Shown here in pieces: positions 8,339 to 17,600 of a DNA stretch of 64,000 bases. Source of the stretch: WJMT01 sp964456985 (GTDB lineage Bacteria > Acidobacteriota > Aminicenantia > Aminicenantales > Aminicenantaceae); NCBI GenBank assembly GCA_964456985.1, contig CAYWDH010000002.1, positions 62,001-126,000 of the forward strand. Direction: 5' to 3'. A program made the translations under genes and the position numbers. Under the pieces are notes generated by a model that was given only the letters and a program-made list of their open reading frames with translations, was not told the origin of the DNA and searched no databases. Numbering within the stretch: position 1 is the stretch's first letter; each line of letters begins with the position of its first letter.

Positions 8339-9220
8339 TTATTTTATTTCTTTTGGTTTTAGTTCTTCGATGATTTGCGCATCAACCCAGTATATATCCC
8401 ACTGGTTACAGAAAAACAGATACCTGCCGTCCGCAGTGATGGTGGCCAACATCTCCCCCCCGAGCAGATCGAGCTCAGCGCTCAGGTCGAAGGATTCACT
8501 CCAGGAGCCGTCTTCCTTTCGGAAACAGACAAACAGATTTTCATCAGAATCCCAATCACCGCCGGTTGGCTGTGAATCATAAATCAAATAATCCTCATCC
8601 GGCGCAATGCTTGAATGATTGCCGAGCTTCCAGCCATCTGGGGGCTTGTTCAATGCGCCGTCAATTTTCAGGATAGGTGTCAGCTTTCCGTCCTCAAGCC
8701 TGGTGATGCCCCGATTCAGATAAATGGTACCGGCTTTTGTGGATGTAGCGAACATCCCTTCACACAAATGTTTCGGATCACTCCAGCCAGTGCCCGCTCT
8801 CTCCATGAACCAGATCTGTGTGGTCCTTCTTTTTTCCGGAGATCCGGGGTACGGCCGGATGCTATTAAAGAACAAAAATTTTCCATCAGGCGTAATGTGG
8901 GGTTCATTATCGATATAGTCGGTGTTGAAAGAAGCCGGTTCAGGAACGGTCCATTCACCGTTCCGCAATCTTGTGACCATCATCCCGGCCCCATCGGCGA
9001 ACCGGAAAAAATAGTATTCCATACCGTCGGGTGTGAAGGTGCCGCTAAATTCCCTGTGTTCATTTGTGGAAATAATCCCCGGAGCGAAAATCTCAGGTAT
9101 CATGCCTGGCGGTGTCTGTCCCAGGTAGGGGCCGGTGAGTTTGGGGAAATCTGTTTTCTGGGCGTTAACGCTTATTGCTATTGCCAACAACAAGATGATA
9201 ATGACGATTGGCTTTTTCAT
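8339..9220 (-). CDS. Secreted PD40/TolB-like beta-propeller protein
   Basis: A 293-residue protein with a signal peptide (residues 1-20, ending in VNAQ). Repeats of the WD40-like PD40 type follow: FTPDGMEYYFF, HITPDGKFLFFNS, IAPDEDYLIYDS and ITADGRYLFFCN. Together they form one beta-propeller, found in TolB and in many exported proteins of Acidobacteriota and Bacteroidetes. It has no separate enzymatic domain, so it is likely a periplasmic binding or recognition protein. The ribosome site AAAGGA precedes the ATG. It lies between two near-identical 174-bp direct repeats and is driven by the copy at 9353-9382. Confidence 0.85.
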   Translation of the reverse strand: MKKPIVIIILLLAIAISVNAQKTDFPKLTGPYLGQTPPGMIPEIFAPGIISTNEHREFSGTFTPDGMEYYFFRFADGAGMMVTRLRNGEWTVPEPASFNTDYIDNEPHITPDGKFLFFNSIRPYPGSPEKRRTTQIWFMERAGTGWSDPKHLCEGMFATSTKAGTIYLNRGITRLEDGKLTPILKIDGALNKPPDGWKLGNHSSIAPDEDYLIYDSQPTGGDWDSDENLFVCFRKEDGSWSESFDLSAELDLLGGEMLATITADGRYLFFCNQWDIYWVDAQIIEELKPKEIK

Positions 9221-9319
9221 TTTGATTTTTCCTTTCAGTATATTTCGCGTTTATAATTCTTTCAGTCTCAATTCCCCATTGTTGAGGAATTCATATATTC
9301 ATTTTTCTGGCCATTTGTC

Positions 9320-9493
9320 CAAATTCCCATCCTCTAAGCAGCTTCATTGTCCATCATACATATGAATTAAAGAACAAGTCAACAAGAAACCCACAGAAAA
9401 GAGAGAATATCAGAAAGTCATTCTTTTTATCATCTCAGCCCATCCTTTGGAAGGTATAAAGGGGTCTTCATCTTCAATAATAAGGGGACACAA
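9320..9493. repeat. 174-bp direct repeat, upstream-regulatory module, copy 5
   Basis: Near-identical partner of 8116-8289 (about 96% by eye). It lies between the stop of the TPR/PD40 gene and the start of the smaller PD40 gene. Confidence 0.9.
9353..9382 (-). promoter_or_regulatory. Repeat-borne promoter, copy 5
   Basis: On the minus strand TTGACT (9377-9382), 18 bases, TATGAT (9353-9358). It faces the PD40 gene that starts at 9220. Confidence 0.7.
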
Positions 9494-9497
9494 AGAA

Positions 9498-11576
9498 TCA
9501 GAACCTTTTTTTCTTATTTTTCTGTTCAGGCAGGAAATTTTCCATGACCCAGTATTCTGGAAAAGGAATGGAAAATCCGAGAGAAGAAAAAACTATCTCT
9601 TGGCCGCTCGGGTGCACTCGAGGATCGGCTGGCACAACCATCGATAATCCCATTTCCTGCGGCTCTCCTCCTGTAACAGGGACCCGGCAAAGTGTTTTTT
9701 CCAGGGCATCTGTTTTCTTGAAAAAGAGAATGTACTGGCTGTCAGGATTCCAGGCAAGGCCAATAGGCTCACCTCCTTTCTGGATGAACCGACAGAGAAC
9801 CCGCGGTTCTCCTCCATCCGACGGAATAATCCTCAGCTCTCTCTCCACTTCCCGTCCCAAGAAAGCCAGCCATTTTCCATCTGGCGAAAGCGAGATATTC
9901 GCATGGGCGTGGGATGTCTGGTGAATTTTCTTTATCTTTTCTGTCTCAAAATCGTATTGACATATTAGGTCATTGGATTTTCCTTTCTCCCCTTGAATGA
10001 AGAAAAAGGATTTTCCATCTATGGCCCACTCACTAAAACTGTATTCTTCTTTTTTGGACGGATTTGGCAACAAAACAGGTTTTACTTCCCCTGTTTGAAC
10101 ATCGATTCTGTATATACCAGACAATCTGGATTCAGTGATTCCAGACAAAAGAATAGCTTGACCATCAGGAGACCAGCGGGGGAAGAGAGCTACCTCAACC
10201 ATGTTAAGAGAAAATGTTTTCTCTTTTCCTGATTCCAAAGAGCGAATATGCAGGGCTGGGCTATGAGAACCACGAATGTAAGCCAATTTTTTTCCGTCAG
10301 GAGAATAAGCCGGGAAATCATTACTACCCTCAGAAGGAAGATCCATTTTTTGGGGTGGATTTTTAATCTCTCCAGTTTCCGGATCGAGCGAAGCGATATA
10401 GATATCTTCCATATCTTTTGAGGACATAAAATAAAAGGAGCCATCCTCGCTAAAACCCAGGGGAGTACCCGCCACACCTCTTTTTATCAATACAGGATTT
10501 CCTTGTACTTTCCCGTCACTGACCGAAACAATCCAGGCATCTCTGGACCCCAACCGGTTGCTTCGAAAAAAAATCCATCGCCCATCCGGTGACCACCCAA
10601 GTATTCCATCATTGGCAGGATGCTCGATCAAAGGCATCTCTCTTTTCTTCTCCAGCGAATACAGGTAAATATCCCTCTCGGGAATATTCTCTCCTTGTGG
10701 AACGTCATAAGCGATATATCGCCCGTCAGGTGAGATGCAGTTCCTATCGCCCATTTTTTTCCCTATGACGTGTATAGTATTGTCTTTTAGGGAAAGTACG
10801 GCGCACTCTCTGTTAACCCCATCCTTTGACAACGCAATCAGAATCTTTTCATTATCAGGAAACCAGTCCAGGGGCCAGGCTTGTTTAATTATTTCATTCT
10901 CATAGACAGTATAAGGTTTCTTTTCCTCAATCCCAATAATCCTAAGGTCAACGAAGGAATTGCCGTGCCACCAATCATAGACAATTCTTTTGCCGTCCGG
11001 AGACCATGTGGAAAAAAGAGGATATCCTTCTTCTTTATTCTGGTCGGTAAGGCGCTGCTTTTCACCGCTTGTCAAGTTTCTAATAGCTAAATCATTCGTC
11101 TCCCAATCCACAATCGAGACATACTTTCCGTCAGGAGAAACAGCGCCCAGCCACCCGTCATAGAGAAGTTCTGGTCCGGACAACAGCTGCCGCTCTCTCA
11201 GTCCTTTGTCATCAGAAATACTTTGGGCTCTAACCAGTGAAGACAGTTTCTCTTTAGCAATCGTAACCTCTTCGGATTGGCCCGGAAAATTATCGATAAC
11301 TTTCTGGAAGGCTTCCTGCGCCTGTTTGACGGTTTTTTGCCCCAACTTCTCATAGCACAAACCGATTCTTAACTGAGCCTGGGCAGCGATTTTTGTATCT
11401 TCCTTTTCAGTCACCACTTTATTGTAAAGCTCTATAGCCTCCACCAGTTTCCCTTCGTTCCTCTCCAGACGGAGTGCTTTCTGAAACAGGTCCTCTCCTG
11501 ACTGGGATATGGCTCCCAAAAATACCGCTGTAAGGAGAAGTCCTAACACTCCCAATACTATTGATTTTTCTTTCAT
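9498..11576 (-). CDS. Exported TPR plus PD40 beta-propeller protein
   Basis: A 692-residue protein. A signal peptide (1-24) is followed by TPR-type helices (about 25-115; QAQLRIGLCYEKLGQ and a second repeat). Then come about ten PD40 blades with the recurrent SPDGKxxxF/Y pattern (for example WSPDGKRIVYDWW, WSPDGRWIFFRSN, LSPDGKWLAFLG). This pairing is common in anaerobic Acidobacteriota-like genomes. The function is probably protein or ligand binding in the periplasm, perhaps as a sensor partner. AGGAGG precedes the ATG by five bases. Four 11-bp direct repeats of OmpR/PhoB type lie 55-98 bases upstream, so the adjacent two-component system probably controls it. The C-terminus MENFLPEQ recurs in a gene remnant at 14.5 kb. 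Confidence 0.85.
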   Translation of the reverse strand: MKEKSIVLGVLGLLLTAVFLGAISQSGEDLFQKALRLERNEGKLVEAIELYNKVVTEKEDTKIAAQAQLRIGLCYEKLGQKTVKQAQEAFQKVIDNFPGQSEEVTIAKEKLSSLVRAQSISDDKGLRERQLLSGPELLYDGWLGAVSPDGKYVSIVDWETNDLAIRNLTSGEKQRLTDQNKEEGYPLFSTWSPDGKRIVYDWWHGNSFVDLRIIGIEEKKPYTVYENEIIKQAWPLDWFPDNEKILIALSKDGVNRECAVLSLKDNTIHVIGKKMGDRNCISPDGRYIAYDVPQGENIPERDIYLYSLEKKREMPLIEHPANDGILGWSPDGRWIFFRSNRLGSRDAWIVSVSDGKVQGNPVLIKRGVAGTPLGFSEDGSFYFMSSKDMEDIYIASLDPETGEIKNPPQKMDLPSEGSNDFPAYSPDGKKLAYIRGSHSPALHIRSLESGKEKTFSLNMVEVALFPRWSPDGQAILLSGITESRLSGIYRIDVQTGEVKPVLLPNPSKKEEYSFSEWAIDGKSFFFIQGEKGKSNDLICQYDFETEKIKKIHQTSHAHANISLSPDGKWLAFLGREVERELRIIPSDGGEPRVLCRFIQKGGEPIGLAWNPDSQYILFFKKTDALEKTLCRVPVTGGEPQEMGLSMVVPADPRVHPSGQEIVFSSLGFSIPFPEYWVMENFLPEQKNKKKRF

Positions 11577-11630
11577 TCCTACCTCCTCGGATTTATTTTC
11601 ACTCCGAAGATACGCTTTTTGAACCGCTGA

Positions 11631-11674
11631 ATTGTCATGGGCATGTAAGAATCTTGTAATTGTTTTGTAAAGGT
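11631..11674. promoter_or_regulatory. Four 11-bp direct repeats, candidate OmpR/PhoB-family regulator site
   Basis: Consecutive 11-mers beginning at 11631, 11642, 11653 and 11664 share the core NWTGTMA (TTGTCA, ATGTAA, TTGTAA, TTGTAA). An 11-base period of direct repeats is typical for OmpR/PhoB-family regulators. The site lies between the response regulator stop and the start of the TPR/PD40 gene, and a related array lies before the histidine kinase. Confidence 0.6.
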
Positions 11675-11677
11675 TCC

Positions 11678-12385
11678 CTATTCATTTTTTTCATCACCTA
11701 GAACCAGTTTGTATCCCACTCCATGAACCGTGATCAGATTTTGAGGATCCGCAGGATTCTCTTCGATTTTGGAGCGGAGCTGGGCAATATGATTATCCAC
11801 TGTACGTGTGGTGGGATAATTTTCATATCCCCAGACTTCATCCAGGAGTTCATTGCGGGTCACCACATCACCGCCGCGAGACGAGAGGTATTTTAAAACG
11901 CCAAATTCTTTGGGAGACAAACTCAACAGTTTCCCTCCCTTTAAAGCCTTATATTTTTTAAAATCAATGAAAGTATTCCCAAATTCTATGGAATCCGGAG
12001 AGACTCTTTCTTTTCCCTCTCCTGCCCTTCTTCTGAGCAGGGCTCTAACCCGGGCCAGAAGTTCCGGCAAAGAAAAGGGTTTGGTGACATAGTCGTCCGC
12101 TCCCAAGTCTAAACCCCGGACTTTATCCGGCTCTTCTCCTCTGGCCGTCAGCATTAAAACAGGAGTTATGTTTCCCTCATCCCTCAACTTTTTACAGAGA
12201 GTGAATCCATCCATCTTGGGAAGCATGATATCCAGTATGATGAGATCCGGAAGTTCTTTCACAGCCATTTCATATCCCCGCTCTCCATCGGTCGCTGCGA
12301 GAATGTCATAGGATTTGAACATCAGCACATCCTTAAGACCGTTCAGGATGGAGATATCATCTTCGATAATCAGAATTTTTTTCAT
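11678..12385 (-). CDS. OmpR-family response regulator
   Basis: A 235-residue two-domain regulator. The receiver domain has the acidic pair EDD at 8-10, phospho-acceptor Asp52 (LDIMLPKMDG) and Lys102 (TKPF). The C-terminal winged helix has the OmpR/PhoB signature, including VTRNELLDEVWGY and RTVDNHIAQLRSKIE. It overlaps the kinase gene by four bases (ATGA), so the pair is co-transcribed and translationally coupled. It should bind 11-bp direct repeats as a dimer. Candidate sites occur upstream of its own operon and of the next gene. Confidence 0.95.
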   Translation of the reverse strand: MKKILIIEDDISILNGLKDVLMFKSYDILAATDGERGYEMAVKELPDLIILDIMLPKMDGFTLCKKLRDEGNITPVLMLTARGEEPDKVRGLDLGADDYVTKPFSLPELLARVRALLRRRAGEGKERVSPDSIEFGNTFIDFKKYKALKGGKLLSLSPKEFGVLKYLSSRGGDVVTRNELLDEVWGYENYPTTRTVDNHIAQLRSKIEENPADPQNLITVHGVGYKLVLGDEKNE

Positions 12386-14358
12386 TTGGTCTCCAGGGGA
12401 AGAACAAGAGAAAAAGTGCTTCCTTTTCCCGGCTGGCTTTTAACTTCCACTCTGCCTCCATGGGACCGGGCGATATGAGAAACAATGGTCAGGCCCAATC
12501 CCGTCCCTCTGATTTTCTGGTTTTCAACACCAGACACTCTAAAGAACTTCCCGAAAATGAGGTCTCTGTCCTCCTCCACTATCCCGATGCCGTGGTCAAT
12601 GACATCGACGCAGGCTGTGTTTCCATCCCTTCGAAGCTTCATTTGAATCTCCCGGCTCTCTCCCGAGTACTTCACAGCGTTGTGAAGAAGGTTGAGCACA
12701 GCTTGTTCAAGAGCATCTCTGTCAGCTTGAATTTTCGGAATCCCTTTTTCCACCTCCGCCTGCAGCCGGAATCCTTTCTGATTCAAGGGAAAAGCCATTG
12801 CTTTTTCAGCCGAATGGATGACCTCTTCAAGTGATGTGGGTTCAAAGCTGTAAGTCCGGGTTCCTTGTTCGATCTTGGAAAAGTCTAGGACATTGTTGAG
12901 CAGCCGACTCAGGCGTTCACTTTCACTGATGATTGTCTGCAGATACTCCTTTTGTGCCTTGGGTTTCTTCTGAACTCCCATGGTCAAAGCCTCGGCAAAC
13001 ATGCGTATGGATGTGAGCGGTGTTTTGAGTTCGTGGGAAACACTGGCTGCAAATTGGGATCTCATCTCTGCTATAGCTAATTCCCGTCCCACATCCCGCC
13101 AGAGAAGATAACCTCCGAAGGCAGTGAATCCGATGACAAGAACAAGGATCAACCAGTAAAGCAAAGGAAACGGGAGAGAAGACTTGGACCAGGCAGAAAC
13201 TTCGGTTTCTTCAAATTGGAGCCAGAATCCTTCCAGAGATCCTCCGGGAGAGAAACTCTCTCCAGTGGCTCTGACAGTCATCTGGCAAGCGCCTGGAAAA
13301 GAATCAGCCAGGCCAGACTCTTCCATAACTTTGCTCAAGACACGGGGGCCGTCGAAGGCGAGAAGAAAATGAGTTGGATCCTCAGGGAGATCACGAATCC
13401 CTACAATCCAGGGAATATCTCCATGAGATTCCCAAGTTAAGGAATCTTTTTCCTGCTCTGATGATCCATGACGCAGCATCCAGCTTGAAACAAATCCTTT
13501 AAGGGACTCAAGTCTTCTAAGGTCTTCACGGGCTTTCTCTAGGGAGCGCTCTAGATTCTCTTTCCTCTCAAGGAGGAGTGGATCCTTTATCCTGTTCTGT
13601 ATTTGCAAGATGATGTCCTGGATAAAATAAAGCGCACTTGAAGGAAGCCATCGGTTTTCTCCCATAAGACCTTCCAGCCGGTCTAGAATTGGCTCAGCTT
13701 CTGAATCCGATACCGAAAGGCGGTCCGCTGCATAAAGGGAAAATGGAATCCCGTATTCATCGGTGAGGTCGCCCGGTTGATTGAGAATATCTTGGTAAAT
13801 ATGTTGAGCTTTTTCCTCATTGCCCAATTTTGAGAGAATCCTTCCCTGATGAAGCTGGATAAAACATTTCTGGGAAGGTGAATCCAAAGAGGATAAAGCT
13901 CGATTATAGATGGACAGGGCTTGTTTCGGATCGTTCTTTTCAAACTCAGTTTGCTGGGCCTCAAGTATGAGTTCTCTAGAAGCCTCTCTTTCCAAGGACA
14001 GCTTCTGTATCTCGGCTCCCTCCCAAGGCATCAGGAGTTTTTGATTTTTTATGCGTTCCACAAAAACCAGTTCAGGATTTGTTCGATAGATTTTTTGGAT
14101 AGAGGTAGGATTGGAGGTCAATGCTTTAAGAACAAAACTTTCTGTTTCCTCCAGTCTTTTTGTGAGTTGTTCACCGATCTGTACGGATTTTTGCTGTTGG
14201 GTTTCTGCTGCCCGCTTTTTTCTTAGCTCGTTGTCCTGCCTGTTCAAACGGACAATGAAAACCATAAGAACCACGGAAGGCAAAAGCACAGATAATCCGA
14301 AAAGGATGACCTGTTTGCGCAGACTTCTCTTTAACCGGCTCGAGGAAAGAGAATGCAT
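12382..14358 (-). CDS. Membrane sensor histidine kinase with extracytoplasmic TPR-like helical domain
   Basis: A 658-residue kinase. There is a membrane helix at about 17-38, then a long external region to about 390, then a second helix (about 395-418), then HisKA with SHELKTPLTS (His about 442). The HATPase_c domain follows, with N-box NLLHNAVKYSG, G1 DHGIGI and G2 GTGLGLTIV. The external region contains TPR-like helical pairs (QALSIYNRALSSL, KAQHIYQDILNQ), which is unusual for a sensor and suggests protein binding rather than small-ligand sensing. It is first in the operon with the response regulator. Three 11-bp repeats lie 30-62 bases upstream, consistent with autoregulation. The divergent neighbour encodes alpha-2-macroglobulin. 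Confidence 0.93.
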   Translation of the reverse strand: MHSLSSSRLKRSLRKQVILFGLSVLLPSVVLMVFIVRLNRQDNELRKKRAAETQQQKSVQIGEQLTKRLEETESFVLKALTSNPTSIQKIYRTNPELVFVERIKNQKLLMPWEGAEIQKLSLEREASRELILEAQQTEFEKNDPKQALSIYNRALSSLDSPSQKCFIQLHQGRILSKLGNEEKAQHIYQDILNQPGDLTDEYGIPFSLYAADRLSVSDSEAEPILDRLEGLMGENRWLPSSALYFIQDIILQIQNRIKDPLLLERKENLERSLEKAREDLRRLESLKGFVSSWMLRHGSSEQEKDSLTWESHGDIPWIVGIRDLPEDPTHFLLAFDGPRVLSKVMEESGLADSFPGACQMTVRATGESFSPGGSLEGFWLQFEETEVSAWSKSSLPFPLLYWLILVLVIGFTAFGGYLLWRDVGRELAIAEMRSQFAASVSHELKTPLTSIRMFAEALTMGVQKKPKAQKEYLQTIISESERLSRLLNNVLDFSKIEQGTRTYSFEPTSLEEVIHSAEKAMAFPLNQKGFRLQAEVEKGIPKIQADRDALEQAVLNLLHNAVKYSGESREIQMKLRRDGNTACVDVIDHGIGIVEEDRDLIFGKFFRVSGVENQKIRGTGLGLTIVSHIARSHGGRVEVKSQPGKGSTFSLVLPLETK

Positions 14359-14387
14359 GCATTCATTTTACCATTTAAACAGAATGA

Positions 14388-14420
14388 TTTGTCATGAAAT
14401 TGTAAAGATTTTGATGAAAA
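14388..14420. promoter_or_regulatory. Three 11-bp direct repeats upstream of the histidine kinase
   Basis: 11-mers starting at 14388 (TTTGTCATGAA), 14399 (ATTGTAAAGAT) and 14410 (TTTGATGAAAA) share the TTGTMA core. They have the same period and orientation relative to the gene as the array at 11631-11674. On the minus strand both arrays end in CATGACAA, at a position where a -35 could lie. Confidence 0.6.
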
Positions 14421-14422
14421 GT

Positions 14423-14453
14423 AAAAAGGGGATGATCCCATGAGGCCATCCCC
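14423..14453 (-). terminator. Rho-independent terminator of a vanished minus-strand gene
   Basis: Read on the minus strand, GGGGATG pairs perfectly with CATCCCC (14447-14453 with 14428-14434) across a 12-base loop and is followed by five T. It lies just after the remnant C-terminus that stops at 14477 and before the kinase promoter region. Confidence 0.75.
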
Positions 14454-14476
14454 TAACATTCCTGTTTTTTGTGATC

Positions 14477-14590
14477 TTACTTCTTGTTTTCGTTTTCAGG
14501 CAGGAAATTTTCCATCGGAAGTCTATTCGGTTGGAATGTTTCTATTCCCAGACTCTTTAAAACTGAATGACTTGTGGATTTTTATTGACT
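14477..14590 (-). pseudogene. C-terminal remnant of a PD40-type gene
   Basis: On the minus strand a short open stretch ends in MENFLPENENKK and stop at 14477. The 21 bases 14495-14515 are identical to 9525-9545, which encode the end (MENFLPE) of the TPR/PD40 protein. About 30 codons are open before the frame closes at a stop near 14590. A terminator follows at once. I read this as the tail of a related gene whose body was deleted. Confidence 0.5.
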
Positions 14591-14666
14591 GGACATGTTT
14601 TCTGTGTGTACCATAAATAGTGCGATTGATTGGAGGATGGAAAATGGAATATCAGGGGGAGTCACT

Positions 14667-17600
14667 ATGATTAGCAAGAATTTTTCAGATAAAAAGGGTA
14701 ATCTTTGGTTATTCGGGGTTCTGGCGATATGCCTATTCTGGATGCTTGTGTTGGTCTCTTGTAAAAAAGAGGAGAAAACTCCGGCTGCGAAACCAAGTGA
14801 TAAGGCCTTCAGTGATCTGACCGGTGTGGAAGCATCGGAAAAATGGCTGCGGATGCTGGATGCAGAGCCGGATTCAATATCCAGGGACACGGTTAAAAAA
14901 GCGGTAAAAATAGTAGCCATACATCCCCAAGGTCAGTTAAAGGAAGACTCTCAGAGTGATGAGCTCAGTATCACCTTTTCCCGCCCTGTGGCACCCCTGG
15001 AACCGGTGACACCTGGCCGTGATCCCCTTATCCACACCGAGCCGCCTCTCAAAGGGGAAGGGTATTTTAAAAACGCCACCACTTATGCCTTTGTGGTCAA
15101 AGAGGATTTAAAACCGTCCACAGCTTATCAGGTGTTCTTTGAAGGGTATGAGAGTCCCTTTGGTTTCCAGGTAAAAAAGCATCAATGGGAGTTTTCAACT
15201 CCTCTGATCAGTATCCTTAAGACAGTTCCCAGCCATAATGATAAATGGAAATCGCTGAATCAGCGTGTGCTGGTGAAATTCTCCCAGCCGGTAAATCCCC
15301 TGGATATTAAATCCTATATTAGGGTCACTGTTGACAACCAGAATTGGGAACAATTTCAGGTGCGTTATTCCACAGAAAAAGAGCGAAAGGAGCTTTATTA
15401 CTGGCAGGGTTATCGCAAGGATCCCAAAAAATTCATTACTGTTCTTTCCACTCTCCCCTATCCCCAGGCTGCCGATATCCGGGTCTCCTTTCTTAAGGGG
15501 CTGACCGCCGCAGCCGGCAATCTTGGACTGCCGAGCAACGAGGTGCTGAAGTTCCGGACCTTTGAGAAATTCGTTGTTGAAAAAGTACCGGAAACCTTTA
15601 ATCCGGACCAAGGTATTGAAGTTCATCTGTCAAATCAGGTGCGGATTGCTGATTTTCTGGACCGGATCACCATTGATCCGAAGATAGAGATCAACCGGGA
15701 TTATTATTATAGGAATGAAAGCTTCCGGATCATGGGGGATTTCAAGCCAAATACCCGATACATTGTCTCCATCCCCCATTCGATACAGGATGTGTTTGGA
15801 AACTCTCTTCCTCGCGATTACCGGTTCACAGTGATGAGCAAAGACTATACACCCTACCTTATCATGCCCACCGGATCTCATTTTGTCCTGGAAAGCTATC
15901 TGAATGGAGCGCTTCCCATCCAGGTTCGGAATATCAGAGAAACAGGAGTGCTTTATAAACAGCTTAAGAGTGAAGACTTGGCAGCCCTGATCGATGAGGG
16001 TCGCTTGAATACCGAACGCATCAATCCGGAGGATTGCCAGATCTATTCCTGGCAGATCCCGATCCATCATAACCAAAGCATGGTCTTGCCTTTCAAACTC
16101 GATAACATTGGGATAGCAGATCCCGGTGTGTATTATATTAAATTCGATCAGGCTACCAATTACTGGGGAAAACAGGGAGCCGTTTTTCAGCTGACCGACC
16201 AGGCCCTGGTCGCCAAATACAGTCCCACTCAAATTTTTCTAACCGCCTTTAACCTGAAAAACGGCGAGCTTCAAAAACAACAAAAATTCAATATCCTGGG
16301 GGAAAAATTCAGAGATCGGATCAAAAGCGGCGAGGATGGAGTGGCACTGCTGAAGCCTCGGGAAAGTATTTTTTTAAGCAGGGACCTGCTTAAATTTAAA
16401 ATTTATTCACCGGAGAGCGGAGCCTTTATTTGGGGTGAGAAGGACACCATGTTTGACATGTGGAGTTTCCGTTATGATTACAATATAAATTATCGCTACT
16501 CTCCTCGTTCTTATTACCACCGGCTGCTGGTGTTCACTGATAAGGATCTTTACAAGGCTGGTCAGACCGTACGATTCAAGGGTATTTTCCGCCATTTAGT
16601 GAGTGGTGATTTGAAGATACCTGAGCTCGAAAAAATCGAGGGAGAAGTATACGATTCCTTTAATAAAAGCCTCGAGACCTTTTCAGTTGATCTGTCTGGC
16701 TTTAAAGAGTACGGAACCTTTGCCCACAAGTTCCAGCTTCCCCGGAAGAGCCCCTCTGGTTTTTACCGGATTCAACTGAATATTTCCCAACCCGGGCAGG
16801 ATGAACCCTATATTCAGAACCTGAATTTTTCAGTCCAGGAATACAAACCGGCAAAGTTTGAGGTGACGACCGCTTTTGACCAGACTCATGCCATTGCCGG
16901 GGAGTCCCTTTCCGGCCGTATAAAGGGAAGATATCTCTTTGGTACGCCCATGAAGGAAGCCCGAGGAAATTTCAGCTTGAGGATCAAGAACATATACTTC
17001 ACTCCTCCGGGTTGGAACAGATTCACTTTTGGTACCGCTGAGTCCGCCACTGATCGGACTATTGTCCAGAAAAGCTTTATTCTTGATGAAAATGGCGTCT
17101 TTAATTTTGAACAGAAAGGATTCTCTTTTGATACAAAAAATTCGGTTCGGATGAGCTTGTATGGTGAAATCCAGGACAAGGATAACAATCGGATCAGTTC
17201 CGGTTCCTCGATGGTGGTTCACCGGGGGGCTTATTATATCGGGGTTCGAACAGGTTCATATTTCTTCCAGAGTGGGAAACCGGGATCTGTCGAGATCATA
17301 ACTGTGGATCCCAATGGGAAACAGGAAGGGGAACACAGATTAAACATGCTCATCGAGCGGGTGGATTGGAAGTCTTATCAGAAGGAGGATGCATCGGGCA
17401 GTCTTCGGTGGTATTGGGAGCGGGAACGGCATCCTGTTACTGAAGAAGAAATAAAGATCATGAACGGCCAGTTATCCAGGAATTTCACTTTTGACCAGCC
17501 TGGATATTACGAGATCACCTTGACCGGCACGGACCGTTTCGGCAACCAAATCACCACGACTGCCAATTTCTATGTCACCGGTCAGGGATACGTTTCATGG

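Noticed and set aside
8615..9256. 213-codon plus-strand frame opposite the PD40 gene
   Set aside because: The minus strand has a signal peptide, propeller repeats and a ribosome site; this frame has none.
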